Shown here: positions 51,778 through 59,751 of the stretch, piece by piece | Numbering within the stretch: position 1 is the first letter of the stretch | Layout of the letters: every line of letters starts with the position of its first letter | Assembly (NCBI GenBank): GCA_027365565.1 | Contig: DAHXMI010000006.1 | Span: 1-64,000, forward strand | Length of the DNA stretch: 64,000 bases | Direction of reading: 5' to 3' | From: JAMCYG01 sp027365565 | Lineage (GTDB): Archaea > Micrarchaeota > Micrarchaeia > Micrarchaeales > Micrarchaeaceae | Made by a program: the position numbers and the translations under genes | The notes under the pieces: generated by a model | Database searches by the model: none | What the model was told of the DNA's origin: nothing | The model's input: the letters and a program-made list of their open reading frames with translations, nothing else

Positions 51778-53409
51778 ATGACCAAGCCAGCATTTACTAA
51801 CGAATTCACTTACAGGAAGATGCTCGAATCTGGAGAAGAAGAAAAGTTCGACGAGTTGTTTGACAGGGCCGTAGAGAGAGCAAAGACATCCTTCGGCAAG
51901 AAGTACCCTATGTACATCGGCGGAAAGGAGGTTTATGCTGAAAGCGAGCTGATAGAAAAATCACCGATAAACAACGACGTAGTGATAGGATACTTCCAGA
52001 AGGGCACCGTCGAGCATGCGAAGAGCGCAGTAGAAAGCGCGAGGTCCGCATTCAAAGAGTGGAAAGACATAGACTATGAAAAGAGGGCGGAGATATTCTC
52101 AAGGGCGGCAGACATAATATCGAAGGACAAGTTCAACCTCAGCGCAATCCTGAGCTTCGAAAACGGAAAGTCCAGATACGAATCTGTCGGCGAAGTGGAT
52201 GAGGCCGTCGATTTCCTGAGATATTACTCCAACGAACTTTTGACGAACAAGGGTTATATGAGAAGGACGAAGCTCCAGGGCAGCACTGGATCGGTGAAAG
52301 CCGGCTTCCAAGGCGCCCCTTCGGCAGAGGAGAAGGTGACAATATCGATGAATCCCTATGGAGTATTTGGGGTCATAGCACCGTTCAATTTTCCCGTGTC
52401 AATATCCGTAGGTATGAGCGCCGGGGCGTTGATAACCGGGAACACTGTCGTATTCAAGCCATCATCTACGGACAACATGTCCATGCTTACCGGTCTCAGG
52501 ATATATGAGATATTCAAGGAGGCAGGCGTGCCGGAGGGTGTATTCAACTATGTGACAGGTCCTGGATCTGAAGTCGGCGGCGAACTCGTATCCAACAGGC
52601 ACGTTTCCGGCATAGCCTTTACCGGCTCCAAAACAACCGGTCTCGGCATGGTGGCAAAGGTATTCGGCTCAGGCATGCAGAAGGTGTTCGTCGTAGAGAT
52701 GGGCGGCAAGAACCCTACCATAGTGTCGAAGTACGCAGACATACCCATCGCGGTTAGCGGCGTCGCAAGCGCTGCGTTCGGCTTTGCAGGCCAGAAGTGC
52801 AGCGCCCTTTCCAGAGTGTATGTGCACGAATCGATAAAAGAGGTGTTCGTCTCGTCGCTGATAGACAAACTCAGGTCGCTTAAGGTGGGCAACCCGATAA
52901 ACAAGGAGGCTTACATAGGTCCATTGATAAGCGAATCTGCATACAAGAGATACAACGAGTCCGTTGAGAAGGCAAAGGGTTCTGGCGTCATACTGTACGG
53001 CGGCAAGACTGTAAACACAGGCCTTAACGGCTACTATGTAGAGCCCACTCTTGTCGAGTTGAGGCATGATCACGAGCTCGTGCACACAGAACTGTTCCTG
53101 CCATTCCTTACCATTACCACATACAAGGACTTCGCAGAAGCCCTGAGATACTCCAATGACGTAGAGTATGGCCTTACCGCAGGCCTCTACAGCAAGAACA
53201 GGAAGGAGATAAAGGAGTTCTCAAGATCGATAGAGGCAGGCGTGGTGTATATAAACAGGGAGATAAGCGCAACTACGGGTGCGATAGTGGGCCTGCACAC
53301 TTTCGTTGGCTGGAAAGGCAGCGGTCTCACCGGCAAGGGCACCGGAAGCAAGTCATACCTGCAGCAGTTCATGAGAGAGCAGAGCATGTCGATAACTTCA
53401 GGTAAGTGA
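51778..53409 (+). CDS. Aldehyde dehydrogenase, probably L-glutamate gamma-semialdehyde (P5C) dehydrogenase
   Basis: NAD(P)-dependent oxidation of P5C-derived glutamate semialdehyde to glutamate. APFNFPVSISVGMSAGAL is the coenzyme strand, FTGSKTTGLGM the coenzyme loop, EMGGKNPTIV the catalytic Glu motif, and AGQKCSALSRVYV the catalytic Cys. The C-terminal NREISATTGAIVG with GWKGSG-TGKGTGSKSYL resembles RocA/P5CDH enzymes. 543 aa. It is far from the proline dehydrogenase (29.3 kb), but both would complete proline breakdown. Other aldehyde substrates cannot be excluded. Confidence 0.8.
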   Translation: MTKPAFTNEFTYRKMLESGEEEKFDELFDRAVERAKTSFGKKYPMYIGGKEVYAESELIEKSPINNDVVIGYFQKGTVEHAKSAVESARSAFKEWKDIDYEKRAEIFSRAADIISKDKFNLSAILSFENGKSRYESVGEVDEAVDFLRYYSNELLTNKGYMRRTKLQGSTGSVKAGFQGAPSAEEKVTISMNPYGVFGVIAPFNFPVSISVGMSAGALITGNTVVFKPSSTDNMSMLTGLRIYEIFKEAGVPEGVFNYVTGPGSEVGGELVSNRHVSGIAFTGSKTTGLGMVAKVFGSGMQKVFVVEMGGKNPTIVSKYADIPIAVSGVASAAFGFAGQKCSALSRVYVHESIKEVFVSSLIDKLRSLKVGNPINKEAYIGPLISESAYKRYNESVEKAKGSGVILYGGKTVNTGLNGYYVEPTLVELRHDHELVHTELFLPFLTITTYKDFAEALRYSNDVEYGLTAGLYSKNRKEIKEFSRSIEAGVVYINREISATTGAIVGLHTFVGWKGSGLTGKGTGSKSYLQQFMREQSMSITSGK

Positions 53410-53427
53410 CAGTCCTATGGTGGTGCT

Positions 53428-53853
53428 GTGTTCTCCTATATAATGTACAAGATGCAGAAATACCATAGTGCTGCAATAGAGATAGGCGGCAGGAAGTTCA
53501 AGGCGATACTCGCCGACTCGCTCGCGAAGCACATTATAGGCCTGATGTACAGGGATAGGATAGGTGATAACGAGTGCATGCTTTTCGTGTTCGGGGGCGA
53601 ATCCTCACATCTGATATGGATGCACAACATGCGCTTCCCGATCGATGCCGTATGGTTCGACTCAGATGGTAAAGTCGTTCACATTGAAGAGGACATGAGA
53701 CCATGCAGGTCCATATTCAAGTGCAGGCAATACGGCGCAGAAGCCGAGTCTAAATATGTGGTAGAATTCAGTAAAGGAGCAGTTGCAAGGAACAGGATAA
53801 GCGTGAAGTCCAGGTTAGACCTGGAACTTCTAAATAAAAAAGAGGGGAGATAA
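53428..53853 (+). CDS. DUF192 protein
   Basis: Small beta-rich family of unknown function: ILADSLAKHIIGLMYRDRIG, MLFVFGGESSHLIWMHNMRF and PIDAVWFDSDGKVVHIEED are the family core. 141 aa with a GTG start behind GGTGGTG. Its fold contains no known active site. It starts 18 bp after the aldehyde dehydrogenase, likely co-transcribed. No signal peptide is seen, unlike many bacterial homologues. Confidence 0.8.
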   Translation: MFSYIMYKMQKYHSAAIEIGGRKFKAILADSLAKHIIGLMYRDRIGDNECMLFVFGGESSHLIWMHNMRFPIDAVWFDSDGKVVHIEEDMRPCRSIFKCRQYGAEAESKYVVEFSKGAVARNRISVKSRLDLELLNKKEGR

Positions 53854-53855
53854 AA

Positions 53856-54080
53856 TTATCTCCTTCCCCTCCTGTTCATCTTGGCTCTTGCCACGTATCC
53901 CTTCTTGTCTATGAAGTACAGGAAGCCTTCCTCTCTCTTTATCTTTTCGCTGCCCATCTTGGCCTTCCTTCCCCTCCTGTTCGTCTTCATAGGCGTTCTC
54001 CAAACGAAGCCGTCCTTACCGAGGTAGTAAAGATATCCATCCTCTCTGTCAACGGCTTCTCTTCCAATTCTTTCAGCCAT
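53856..54080 (-). CDS. Small basic protein made of two tandem repeats
   Basis: 74 aa. Repeat one is DREDGYLYYLGKDGFVWRTP with KTNRRGRK, repeat two is KREEGFLYFIDKKGYVARAK with MNRRGRR; they align nearly residue for residue and share the E/D-G-Y/F-L-Y-aromatic, K-x-G-Y/F-V and N-R-R-G-R elements. Such short aromatic/basic units suggest nucleic acid or ribosome binding, but I know no proven function. The ATG at 54080 follows GGTG; GTG 54089 and TTG 54092 would extend it. It converges with DUF192 with 2 bp between. Confidence 0.7.
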   Translation of the reverse strand: MAERIGREAVDREDGYLYYLGKDGFVWRTPMKTNRRGRKAKMGSEKIKREEGFLYFIDKKGYVARAKMNRRGRR

Positions 54081-54111
54081 TTTTTTCACCAATAACTATA
54101 GAACTAAATAG

Positions 54112-54171
54112 GTTTAAATATTTATCGTCGAAATGCCGTCAGAAGCCTCGACGACAGCCAAATATTTAAAC
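54112..54171. repeat. Long inverted repeat with TATA elements on both strands
   Basis: GTTTAAATATTT (54112-54123) and AAATATTTAAAC (54160-54171) are perfect 12-bp inverted copies. Inside them TCGTCGA (54125-54131) and TCGACGA (54148-54154) form a second 7-bp arm. The left outer arm looks like the TATA box of the small basic protein (minus strand). The right arm would act as a TATA box on the plus strand, but the next plus gene, PAC2, begins 124 bp later and has its own TATA-like TTTTAATA at about 54248. Confidence 0.55.
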
Positions 54172-54294
54172 ATGACCCTAAAACAAAAGACATATGAATA
54201 ACACGAGGCAAGTTCTGCGACAGAGGTAAACGCGTCATCACAACCAATTTTAATACTTGCAAAGAATATCACCTACGAAAGCAAAAGTGATTTT

Positions 54295-55041
54295 ATGACG
54301 GATATAAAGATGATAAAAAAAGGGGAAGTAGACGGCTACACGCTTATCGAGGGATTCCCTGGCATGGGCCTGGTCGGGCCGATGGCCATAAGCTACATGA
54401 TAGACAAGCTCGGCATGGAGTACATAGGTTACATGGAGAGCGACAAGTTCCCTCCGATAGTCTCGATACACAAGAGCGAAGCGATGCCCCCTGTAAGGCT
54501 ATACGCAAGCAAGCAGCACAAGATACTGGCAATATTTGCCGAGTTCGCCATCTCTGCCCAAATGGTCAAGGAGATAGGTGATGTGATATATGCCTTCCTT
54601 CAGAAGGGCGGCGTGAAGAGGATAATATGCATAGGCGGGCTGCCGGCCCCTGCGTCTGACGAAGGCACCACGTACGCGATAGCGTCCAGTTCTGCGGAGC
54701 TCAAGCTGGCGAAGGCCGCGGGCCTCACTCCGATAGTAGACGGCGTATCTGCAGGAGTGAGCGCGATACTCATAACAAATGCAATAACAAACGAGAAGCC
54801 CTTGCCGATAACCAACATCCTCGTCCCGGTTGACCAGGCCATAGTCGATCCTAGGTATGCGGAGCTTGCAATAAAGGCCATAGACAGCCTTCTGGGCCTC
54901 AAGATAGACGTCTCCGAACTGGAAAAGGAGGCGAAGGAAGTGGAGGAGAAGGTACAGGAACTGCTCAAGAAGAGCAAGGAGAGCCACGAGGACTACAAGA
55001 AGATAGCGAGCGGCGGCGGAGACGAGAAGATGTATGGCTGA
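54295..55041 (+). CDS. Second PAC2-family proteasome assembly chaperone homologue
   Basis: PAC2 signature YTLIEGFPGMGLVGPMAISY near the N-terminus, later VKRIICIGGLPAPASDEGTT. The last about 45 residues are a charged coiled coil (SELEKEAKEVEEKVQELLKK) and a short Gly tail ending DEKMYG. The C-terminal HbYX-like motif of PbaA (hydrophobic-Tyr-any) is partly matched by KMYG. 248 aa. Archaea often have two PAC2 proteins that form a complex, so the pair with 3.0 kb fits. Confidence 0.87.
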   Translation: MTDIKMIKKGEVDGYTLIEGFPGMGLVGPMAISYMIDKLGMEYIGYMESDKFPPIVSIHKSEAMPPVRLYASKQHKILAIFAEFAISAQMVKEIGDVIYAFLQKGGVKRIICIGGLPAPASDEGTTYAIASSSAELKLAKAAGLTPIVDGVSAGVSAILITNAITNEKPLPITNILVPVDQAIVDPRYAELAIKAIDSLLGLKIDVSELEKEAKEVEEKVQELLKKSKESHEDYKKIASGGGDEKMYG

Positions 55042-55071
55042 CGCCGCTTCGGGCGCACAAGCGGCGTTCTG

Positions 55072-55689
55072 ATGATTGTTGTTGACATAGAAACGTCTGG
55101 CACGGTGCCTGGGCGGCACTCGATACTGAGCATAGGTGCTGTCGACTTCACGGACCCCGGCAACATGTTCTACGGCGAATGCAGGCTGGCCGACGGCGCG
55201 GACGCGGATCCAGAAGCAATGGCTGTGAACGGGTTTACCGAAGACGACATAGCTGACGGCAGCAAGATCACCGAAGAAGAGCTCGTGCAGCGATTTGCAG
55301 ACTGGACTGGCAGCATAAGGGACATCACGATAGCTGGCCACAATGTCCATTTCGACCTCAATTTTCTCAAAAATGCCGCAAGGGAGTACAGGATAGACCT
55401 GAACCTTGGCAACCGGATAATAGACATGCACACGCTTGCGTACGCAAGCATGGTATCACATGGAATTGAGGTGCCGCTGCAGTCCAATAGGACCGCGATA
55501 ACCTCTGATGCAGTGTACGGGTATGTTGGTATGGAGAAGGAGCCACAGCCGCACAACGCCCTGACTGGCGCAAAGATGGAGGCAGAAGCGATATCCAGGC
55601 TCATATTCGGCAGGGGGCTGCTCTCCGAATTCAAAAGCCGCGCGATACCGGCGCGTCTCATGGGAGTGGGCGCGCCCGCGAAACAGTAA
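55072..55689 (+). CDS. DEDD-type 3'-5' exonuclease domain protein with altered last acidic residue
   Basis: Exonuclease fold: IVVDIETSG (Asp5, Glu7), AGHNVHFDLNFL (Asp95) and PQPHNALTGAKMEAE (His161). In DnaQ-type enzymes an Asp follows the His by five residues; here Gly166 sits there and Glu170 may substitute. 205 aa, RNase T/DnaQ-like. It could proofread or trim RNA; activity is uncertain because of the change. It follows the PAC2 gene by 30 bp. Confidence 0.75.
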   Translation: MIVVDIETSGTVPGRHSILSIGAVDFTDPGNMFYGECRLADGADADPEAMAVNGFTEDDIADGSKITEEELVQRFADWTGSIRDITIAGHNVHFDLNFLKNAAREYRIDLNLGNRIIDMHTLAYASMVSHGIEVPLQSNRTAITSDAVYGYVGMEKEPQPHNALTGAKMEAEAISRLIFGRGLLSEFKSRAIPARLMGVGAPAKQ

Positions 55690-55718
55690 TAAGCCTTCCA
55701 GCCATATAACTCTGCGAT

Positions 55719-55821
55719 GCAGGGGTAGCAAAGTCTGGTTTGGCCTCGGCCACGGAAAACTGCGCGGGACTTAAGATCCCGTGGTCTAGCACCTTCGTGA
55801 GTTCGAATCTCACCCCCTGCA
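55719..55821 (+). tRNA. tRNA-Leu (TAA) with a hairpin insertion in the D loop
   Basis: Acceptor GCAGGGG/CCCCTGC, anticodon stem CGGGA/TCCCG around CTTAAGA (anticodon TAA), Leu-type long variable arm, T stem GTGAG/CTCAC. The gene is 103 nt; Leu tRNAs are about 85-88. The excess lies in the D loop: after GG (the G18-G19 pair, 55737-55738) about 15-17 bases with their own stem (TGGCC/GGCCA, 55741-55752) precede AAAAC and the closing D stem TGC. It is likely an intron in a non-standard position. Confidence 0.88.
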
Positions 55822-55892
55822 CATCTTCAAAACCCGCTACTGGGGGTGGCACACTGTTGAAAACCTGCCCGTGTTCCTCTTTTTAGCAAAGG

Positions 55893-55901
55893 GTTTATAT
55901 A
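55893..55901 (+). promoter_or_regulatory. TATA box upstream of the geranylgeranyl reductase
   Basis: TTTATATAG with a purine-rich BRE-like AAAGGG before it. Transcription would start near 55922, about 100 nt before the reductase ATG and only about 9 nt before a 23-codon ORF at 55931. Confidence 0.6.
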
Positions 55902-55930
55902 GCTTAATCCAATAAGTAAATTGCGACTTC

Positions 55931-56002
55931 ATGAAGACGATGCAGACTTGCTGCCGTCAGTGGCATGGCTGCTTTCTAAGACAATATTATCCTGGATTTT
56001 GA
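55931..56002 (+). CDS. Candidate 23-aa upstream ORF, Cys-rich
   Basis: ATG at 55931 to TGA at 56000-56002, near the predicted transcript start, 19 bp before the ATG of the lipid reductase. The peptide holds CC, HGC and a Trp (MQTCCRQWHGCF), unusual for a random frame. It could be a regulatory leader peptide. It may also be chance. Confidence 0.3.
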   Translation: MKTMQTCCRQWHGCFLRQYYPGF

Positions 56003-56021
56003 AACTAGAAAGTGTTTGAGC

Positions 56022-57476
56022 ATGGAGAAGAAATATGATTATGATATAATAGTCGCCGGGGCAGGCATGTCAGGCTCGCTTGCCGCGGCAATGGCTGCCA
56101 GACGCGGTTACAAGGTGGCGCTTCTCGACAGGAATAAGGATGGAGAGGCGGGCAAGAAGACCAACTGGGGCTGGGTATGCGGAGATGCGGTCGCAGAGGA
56201 TCATCTCAAGTACATAAAGTCCATGGTTGACCTCAGCTTTGAGCACCCTGAATTGGACAATAAAGTGGACGCGGTTGTGGCATACTCGCCAGACATGCAG
56301 AGCAGCTTCAAGTTCGAAGGCTCTGGATACGTGCTCAACAGGCCGCTCTTTGAGGAAAAGACGCTAAAGTACGCTATAAAGTCCGGCGCAGAACACATGT
56401 CCCAGTTCGAGGTCGAAGGGCCGATAATAGAGAACGACTACATAACTGGCATATTTGGGAAGGACAAAAACATGAAGCACGTCGAGATGAGGGCAAAGAT
56501 AGTCATAGACGCTCTCGGAATCGCTACCACCATCAGGAGGAAACTTCCGGACAACCCGTACGTTACAAGAAACATAGACATAAATGATGTCGAGTCAACA
56601 GGCAGGTATCTCTATGATTTCGAGCTGGACCACGAAGACAAGAGGTACTACGATCCGAAGGTAGCGCTCATACACCTCAACCAGGAGCTTTCACCGGGCG
56701 GATATGGCTGGGTCTTCCCGAAGAGCGGGCAGAGGGTCAATGTGGGTATAGGCGTGCAGAAGGCTAGTCTCGACGAGAGGAACAAAAAGATGAACAAGAA
56801 GGACACGCTGCACACGCTGATGGAGGAGTACGCGAAGTCAATACCAACGTTCAAGAGCCTTAAGCAGTATGACGAGGGAAACGGCAGCAACCAGGGCAAG
56901 GGCTACTGGTCCGTAGCTGTGCGCAGGCAGATCGAGAATCTGGTCTACAATGGCTACATGGGTGCCGGCGACAGCATGGTAATGCCAAACCCGATAAGCG
57001 CCGGTGGAATAGGTCCGGCCATGGTCTCAGGGCTTCTTGCAGGCAAGAACGCGGCAGACGCGCTCGACAACGGCAATTTCAGCATGGAAGGCCTCTGGCA
57101 GTACAACCTGGATTACAATAAGAACTACGGGTACAAGACGGCAGGCATGGAAGTATTCAGGATATACCTGCAGTCGCTCAACAATGATGTGCTCAACTAT
57201 GGGTTCAAGAACTTCCTGAGCAAGACCGAGGCTGAAGACCTCAGCTACGGCAGGGTCACTGATCTGTCGCTAGCTACGAAGCTACTCATGGTGCTTAAGG
57301 GAGCGACTAACATAACGGCGTTCAAGAACCTGCTTTACGTCGTGAAGGTAATGAAGAAGCTCAACGACACATATTCAAAGTATCCTGAGAGTCCAGACAC
57401 GTTCCTCAAGTGGAGGGAAGGCGTGGTGTCTGACATAGAGGATGCGAAAGAGCGTTTCAAGCCACATCCGATTTGA
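56022..57476 (+). CDS. Geranylgeranyl reductase family protein (archaeal lipid saturation)
   Basis: FAD-dependent enzyme that saturates the isoprenoid chains of archaeal membrane lipids. FAD motif IIVAGAGMSGSLAAAMAARR, then TNWGWVCGDAV, LSPGGYGWVFPKSGQRVNVG and MGAGDSMVMPNPISAGGIGP (second FAD motif). 484 aa, longer than the 380-400 aa of many GGRs because of an extended C-terminal helical part. The ATG at 56022 is used rather than TTG 56016. RpoK lies 27 bp downstream. Confidence 0.88.
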   Translation: MEKKYDYDIIVAGAGMSGSLAAAMAARRGYKVALLDRNKDGEAGKKTNWGWVCGDAVAEDHLKYIKSMVDLSFEHPELDNKVDAVVAYSPDMQSSFKFEGSGYVLNRPLFEEKTLKYAIKSGAEHMSQFEVEGPIIENDYITGIFGKDKNMKHVEMRAKIVIDALGIATTIRRKLPDNPYVTRNIDINDVESTGRYLYDFELDHEDKRYYDPKVALIHLNQELSPGGYGWVFPKSGQRVNVGIGVQKASLDERNKKMNKKDTLHTLMEEYAKSIPTFKSLKQYDEGNGSNQGKGYWSVAVRRQIENLVYNGYMGAGDSMVMPNPISAGGIGPAMVSGLLAGKNAADALDNGNFSMEGLWQYNLDYNKNYGYKTAGMEVFRIYLQSLNNDVLNYGFKNFLSKTEAEDLSYGRVTDLSLATKLLMVLKGATNITAFKNLLYVVKVMKKLNDTYSKYPESPDTFLKWREGVVSDIEDAKERFKPHPI

Positions 57477-57503
57477 AATCAAAGAAAGGACAAAAGTGAG
57501 CGA

Positions 57504-57680
57504 ATGACATCACAAGAATTCACAAAGTTCGAGAAGGCTGCGATAATAGGCGCGCGGGCCCTGCAGCTGGCGTACGGCGCGCCGCCTCTCGTCAAAGTTG
57601 AGAAGGGCATTGTTAGCCCGCTGGACCTTGCCGAGCGCGAGTTTGAGAAGTCCGCGATACCGATCACGATACTGGAATGA
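57504..57680 (+). CDS. rpoK: RNA polymerase subunit K (omega-like)
   Basis: 58-aa protein, the archaeal Rpb6/omega core subunit. The core reads KFEKAAIIGARALQLAYGAP followed by PLVKVEKG and then PLDLAEREFEKSAIPITI, all typical RpoK elements (G-A-R-A-L-Q-L and A-x-x-E-F-E). Start ATG 57504, stop TGA 57678-57680. It is co-directional with the lipid reductase and convergent with the phosphoesterase. Being short, it is easily missed. Confidence 0.93.
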   Translation: MTSQEFTKFEKAAIIGARALQLAYGAPPLVKVEKGIVSPLDLAEREFEKSAIPITILE

Positions 57681-57708
57681 AGTGGCGTGATCCATTTCAA
57701 TATTCGCA

Positions 57709-58491
57709 TTATCTCCTTTCCATCCTTGGTGCGTCAGGAAAATTCCCGACAGTGCCGAGCATCTCTCCCCTTATGCTGTATATTTTCGAGCCCTTCAGGT
57801 CAAAGACTCCGCTCCTTATGAGCGGACTTATGCTCGAGAGTCTTTTGTCGTTCACTGCCGTGCCAGTTATCATCTCATTGAACGCGGGCATGACTATCAG
57901 TTTCGACTTTACGTTGAACTCCCCATACCGTTTGCCTGCGATATCCGAATCCACGTCGGAGACGAGCCACGCCTTCTCCCTGTAAACATGCTTGTTCCTG
58001 TCAATTACGCTGATGGCGACGTGGTTGTGCGCAGTTATTATGTAGTCAGACATGATGCCCTTTTCAGTGGGCCACCTATTGCCGTGCAGAAGCGTCACGT
58101 TTCCTACAACGAGCTCGCGGTGCATGCGGTCCTTCTTTACGGGGAATAGTTCTGTGAAATGTGCATCATGGTTGCCGAGGACTATGTCAAGGTCATAGCC
58201 ATCAAGTTCGGAGAAGAACTTGTTGAGGAGCAGAAGCTCGCTCCTTTCAGGGTACAGAATCGTATCCTTTATGTCGCCCAGCAGTATTATCCGCGTTGCG
58301 CCGAACTCCTTCGCGATGTCCTTTATCCTAGTAGCCATCTGCGCCGTGGATATGTCCGCGTTTATCCCTCTCTCCCTGAGCCGCAGCTCGTTCCCCACAT
58401 GCAGGTCTCCGACGACAACTGCGCTCTTGCCTCCCTGCGTGAGGACAACCGCCGACTCGTCGTAAACGAACTTCAGACCGTCCTTCTCCAT
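57709..58491 (-). CDS. Metallophosphoesterase, ICC-like (COG1407)
   Basis: Calcineurin-like fold: VVVGDLHVGNELRLR (Asp, His), ILLGDIKDTI, IVLGNHDAHF (Asn-His-Asp), LLHGNRWPT and ITAHNHVAISV, all metal ligands present. 260 aa. This family is related to DNA-ligase-associated phosphoesterases in archaea; the substrate is unknown. It faces rpoK with a 28-bp gap. Confidence 0.82.
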   Translation of the reverse strand: MEKDGLKFVYDESAVVLTQGGKSAVVVGDLHVGNELRLRERGINADISTAQMATRIKDIAKEFGATRIILLGDIKDTILYPERSELLLLNKFFSELDGYDLDIVLGNHDAHFTELFPVKKDRMHRELVVGNVTLLHGNRWPTEKGIMSDYIITAHNHVAISVIDRNKHVYREKAWLVSDVDSDIAGKRYGEFNVKSKLIVMPAFNEMITGTAVNDKRLSSISPLIRSGVFDLKGSKIYSIRGEMLGTVGNFPDAPRMERR

Positions 58492-58600
58492 CCGATCATC
58501 GCTAGTCCAGTACAGTTTGGCTGTATAAGGAATAATAATGTGCAGATATGTAACTTATTGCCGCGTAAACGGATGGCGATGGAGCGGCGCGAGTGGAACA

Positions 58601-59698
58601 ATGGCTGACATGTCCCCATATGTGGGCAAGATAGACGGTATAGATATACAGGTGCACTGGATATCGATACTGTTCCTGCTGTTCACGCTGCTGGTTGGCC
58701 TGTATTTCTTCCTGCTTTGGTTCATCATACTCCTGTGCATACTGCTCCACGAGCTGGCGCATTCGATAACTGCGAAGAGGAACAGGGTAGGTATAAGGAA
58801 GATACTTCTAATACTGCCGCTCGGAGGAGGCTCCATCATAAAGGATCCGTCGATAAAACCGGACGTGGAGTTCAGGATAACCCTTGCGGGACCGCTGGTC
58901 AGCATAATGCTCGGCCTAGCGTTTGGGATACTCTCGATATTCATTCCAGGCGGATTAGCCAGGAGCATGGTGCAGCTCCTATTCCTGATAAACATAGCGC
59001 TTGGAGTGCTGAACCTTGTGCCGTGGTTCCCGCTGGATGGGGGCAGGCTGTTGAGGAGCTACCTGCAGAAGACGCGCAGCTTCTTCGACTCGACTAAGAT
59101 AAGCGTAGACGTGAGCAAGGTGGTCACCGCAGTGTTCGTAATAGGGACCATCGTGTTTGCGGCGTTCTTCATGGGCAGCTACTCATTCGGATACAGGGAA
59201 TTCGTGGTTCTGATAGACATCATAATGGCGATGTTCATATACTCCGGCGCGCAGGGGGAGATGCAGGCAACATACGCAAAGGAGTATTCAAAGGGGATGC
59301 GCACATCCGACCTCATGAGCACCTCGTTCATACTCGCGAAGCCCACATGGAACATACGCCAGATACACGAGGCGATGGTCAGGCAGCACAACCACATAAT
59401 ATTATTCATGAACGGGAAGAGCGTCAGGTACATACCTTCGATATCATACCAGTCGCTGCGCAAGCCACCTGGCAGGGCGGTCACGGCCATGGACATCAGC
59501 AGGGAGATACCGGCAGTGCGCAGAAACACTACTGTTACTGACGTGATAGACATAATGAGGAATGAGGAGAGTGCCATGGTCGCGGTAGTGGAAGGCCAGC
59601 GCATAATCGGCTATGTACTCGCCCAGCACCTCGAGTCAATGCTTGCGCTTAGGATGCATGAGGACTCCGTGAGGAAGGCCGGCACAAGGAAGCAATAA
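58601..59698 (+). CDS. Site-2-protease-family M50 metallopeptidase with CBS domains
   Basis: Intramembrane zinc protease. HELAH in CILLHELAHSITAKR and the second metal motif NLVPWFPLDGGR (with Asp) are in helices; about five helices in residues 20-215. Two CBS-type repeats follow (about 235-350: TSDLMSTSFIL and TVTDVIDIMRNEESAMVAVV). 365 aa from the ATG at 58601. Bacterial and archaeal relatives cut membrane-bound regulators. It is followed at 53 bp by SMC. Confidence 0.88.
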   Translation: MADMSPYVGKIDGIDIQVHWISILFLLFTLLVGLYFFLLWFIILLCILLHELAHSITAKRNRVGIRKILLILPLGGGSIIKDPSIKPDVEFRITLAGPLVSIMLGLAFGILSIFIPGGLARSMVQLLFLINIALGVLNLVPWFPLDGGRLLRSYLQKTRSFFDSTKISVDVSKVVTAVFVIGTIVFAAFFMGSYSFGYREFVVLIDIIMAMFIYSGAQGEMQATYAKEYSKGMRTSDLMSTSFILAKPTWNIRQIHEAMVRQHNHIILFMNGKSVRYIPSISYQSLRKPPGRAVTAMDISREIPAVRRNTTVTDVIDIMRNEESAMVAVVEGQRIIGYVLAQHLESMLALRMHEDSVRKAGTRKQ

Positions 59699-59710
59699 AA
59701 AACATAAGGA

Positions 59711-59716
59711 TATAAT
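59711..59716 (+). promoter_or_regulatory. TATA element of smc
   Basis: TATAAT after AAGGA lies about 40 bp before the ATG at 59752, so transcription would begin near 59738 with a leader of about 14 nt. Confidence 0.4.
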
Positions 59717-59751
59717 AGCTATAGGCGACAAGGCGACGCTGGCCTGATTGC

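Noticed and set aside
54499..55431. 310-codon open frame on the minus strand
   Set aside because: Antisense to the second PAC2 gene and the exonuclease, both well supported. No domain is recognisable.
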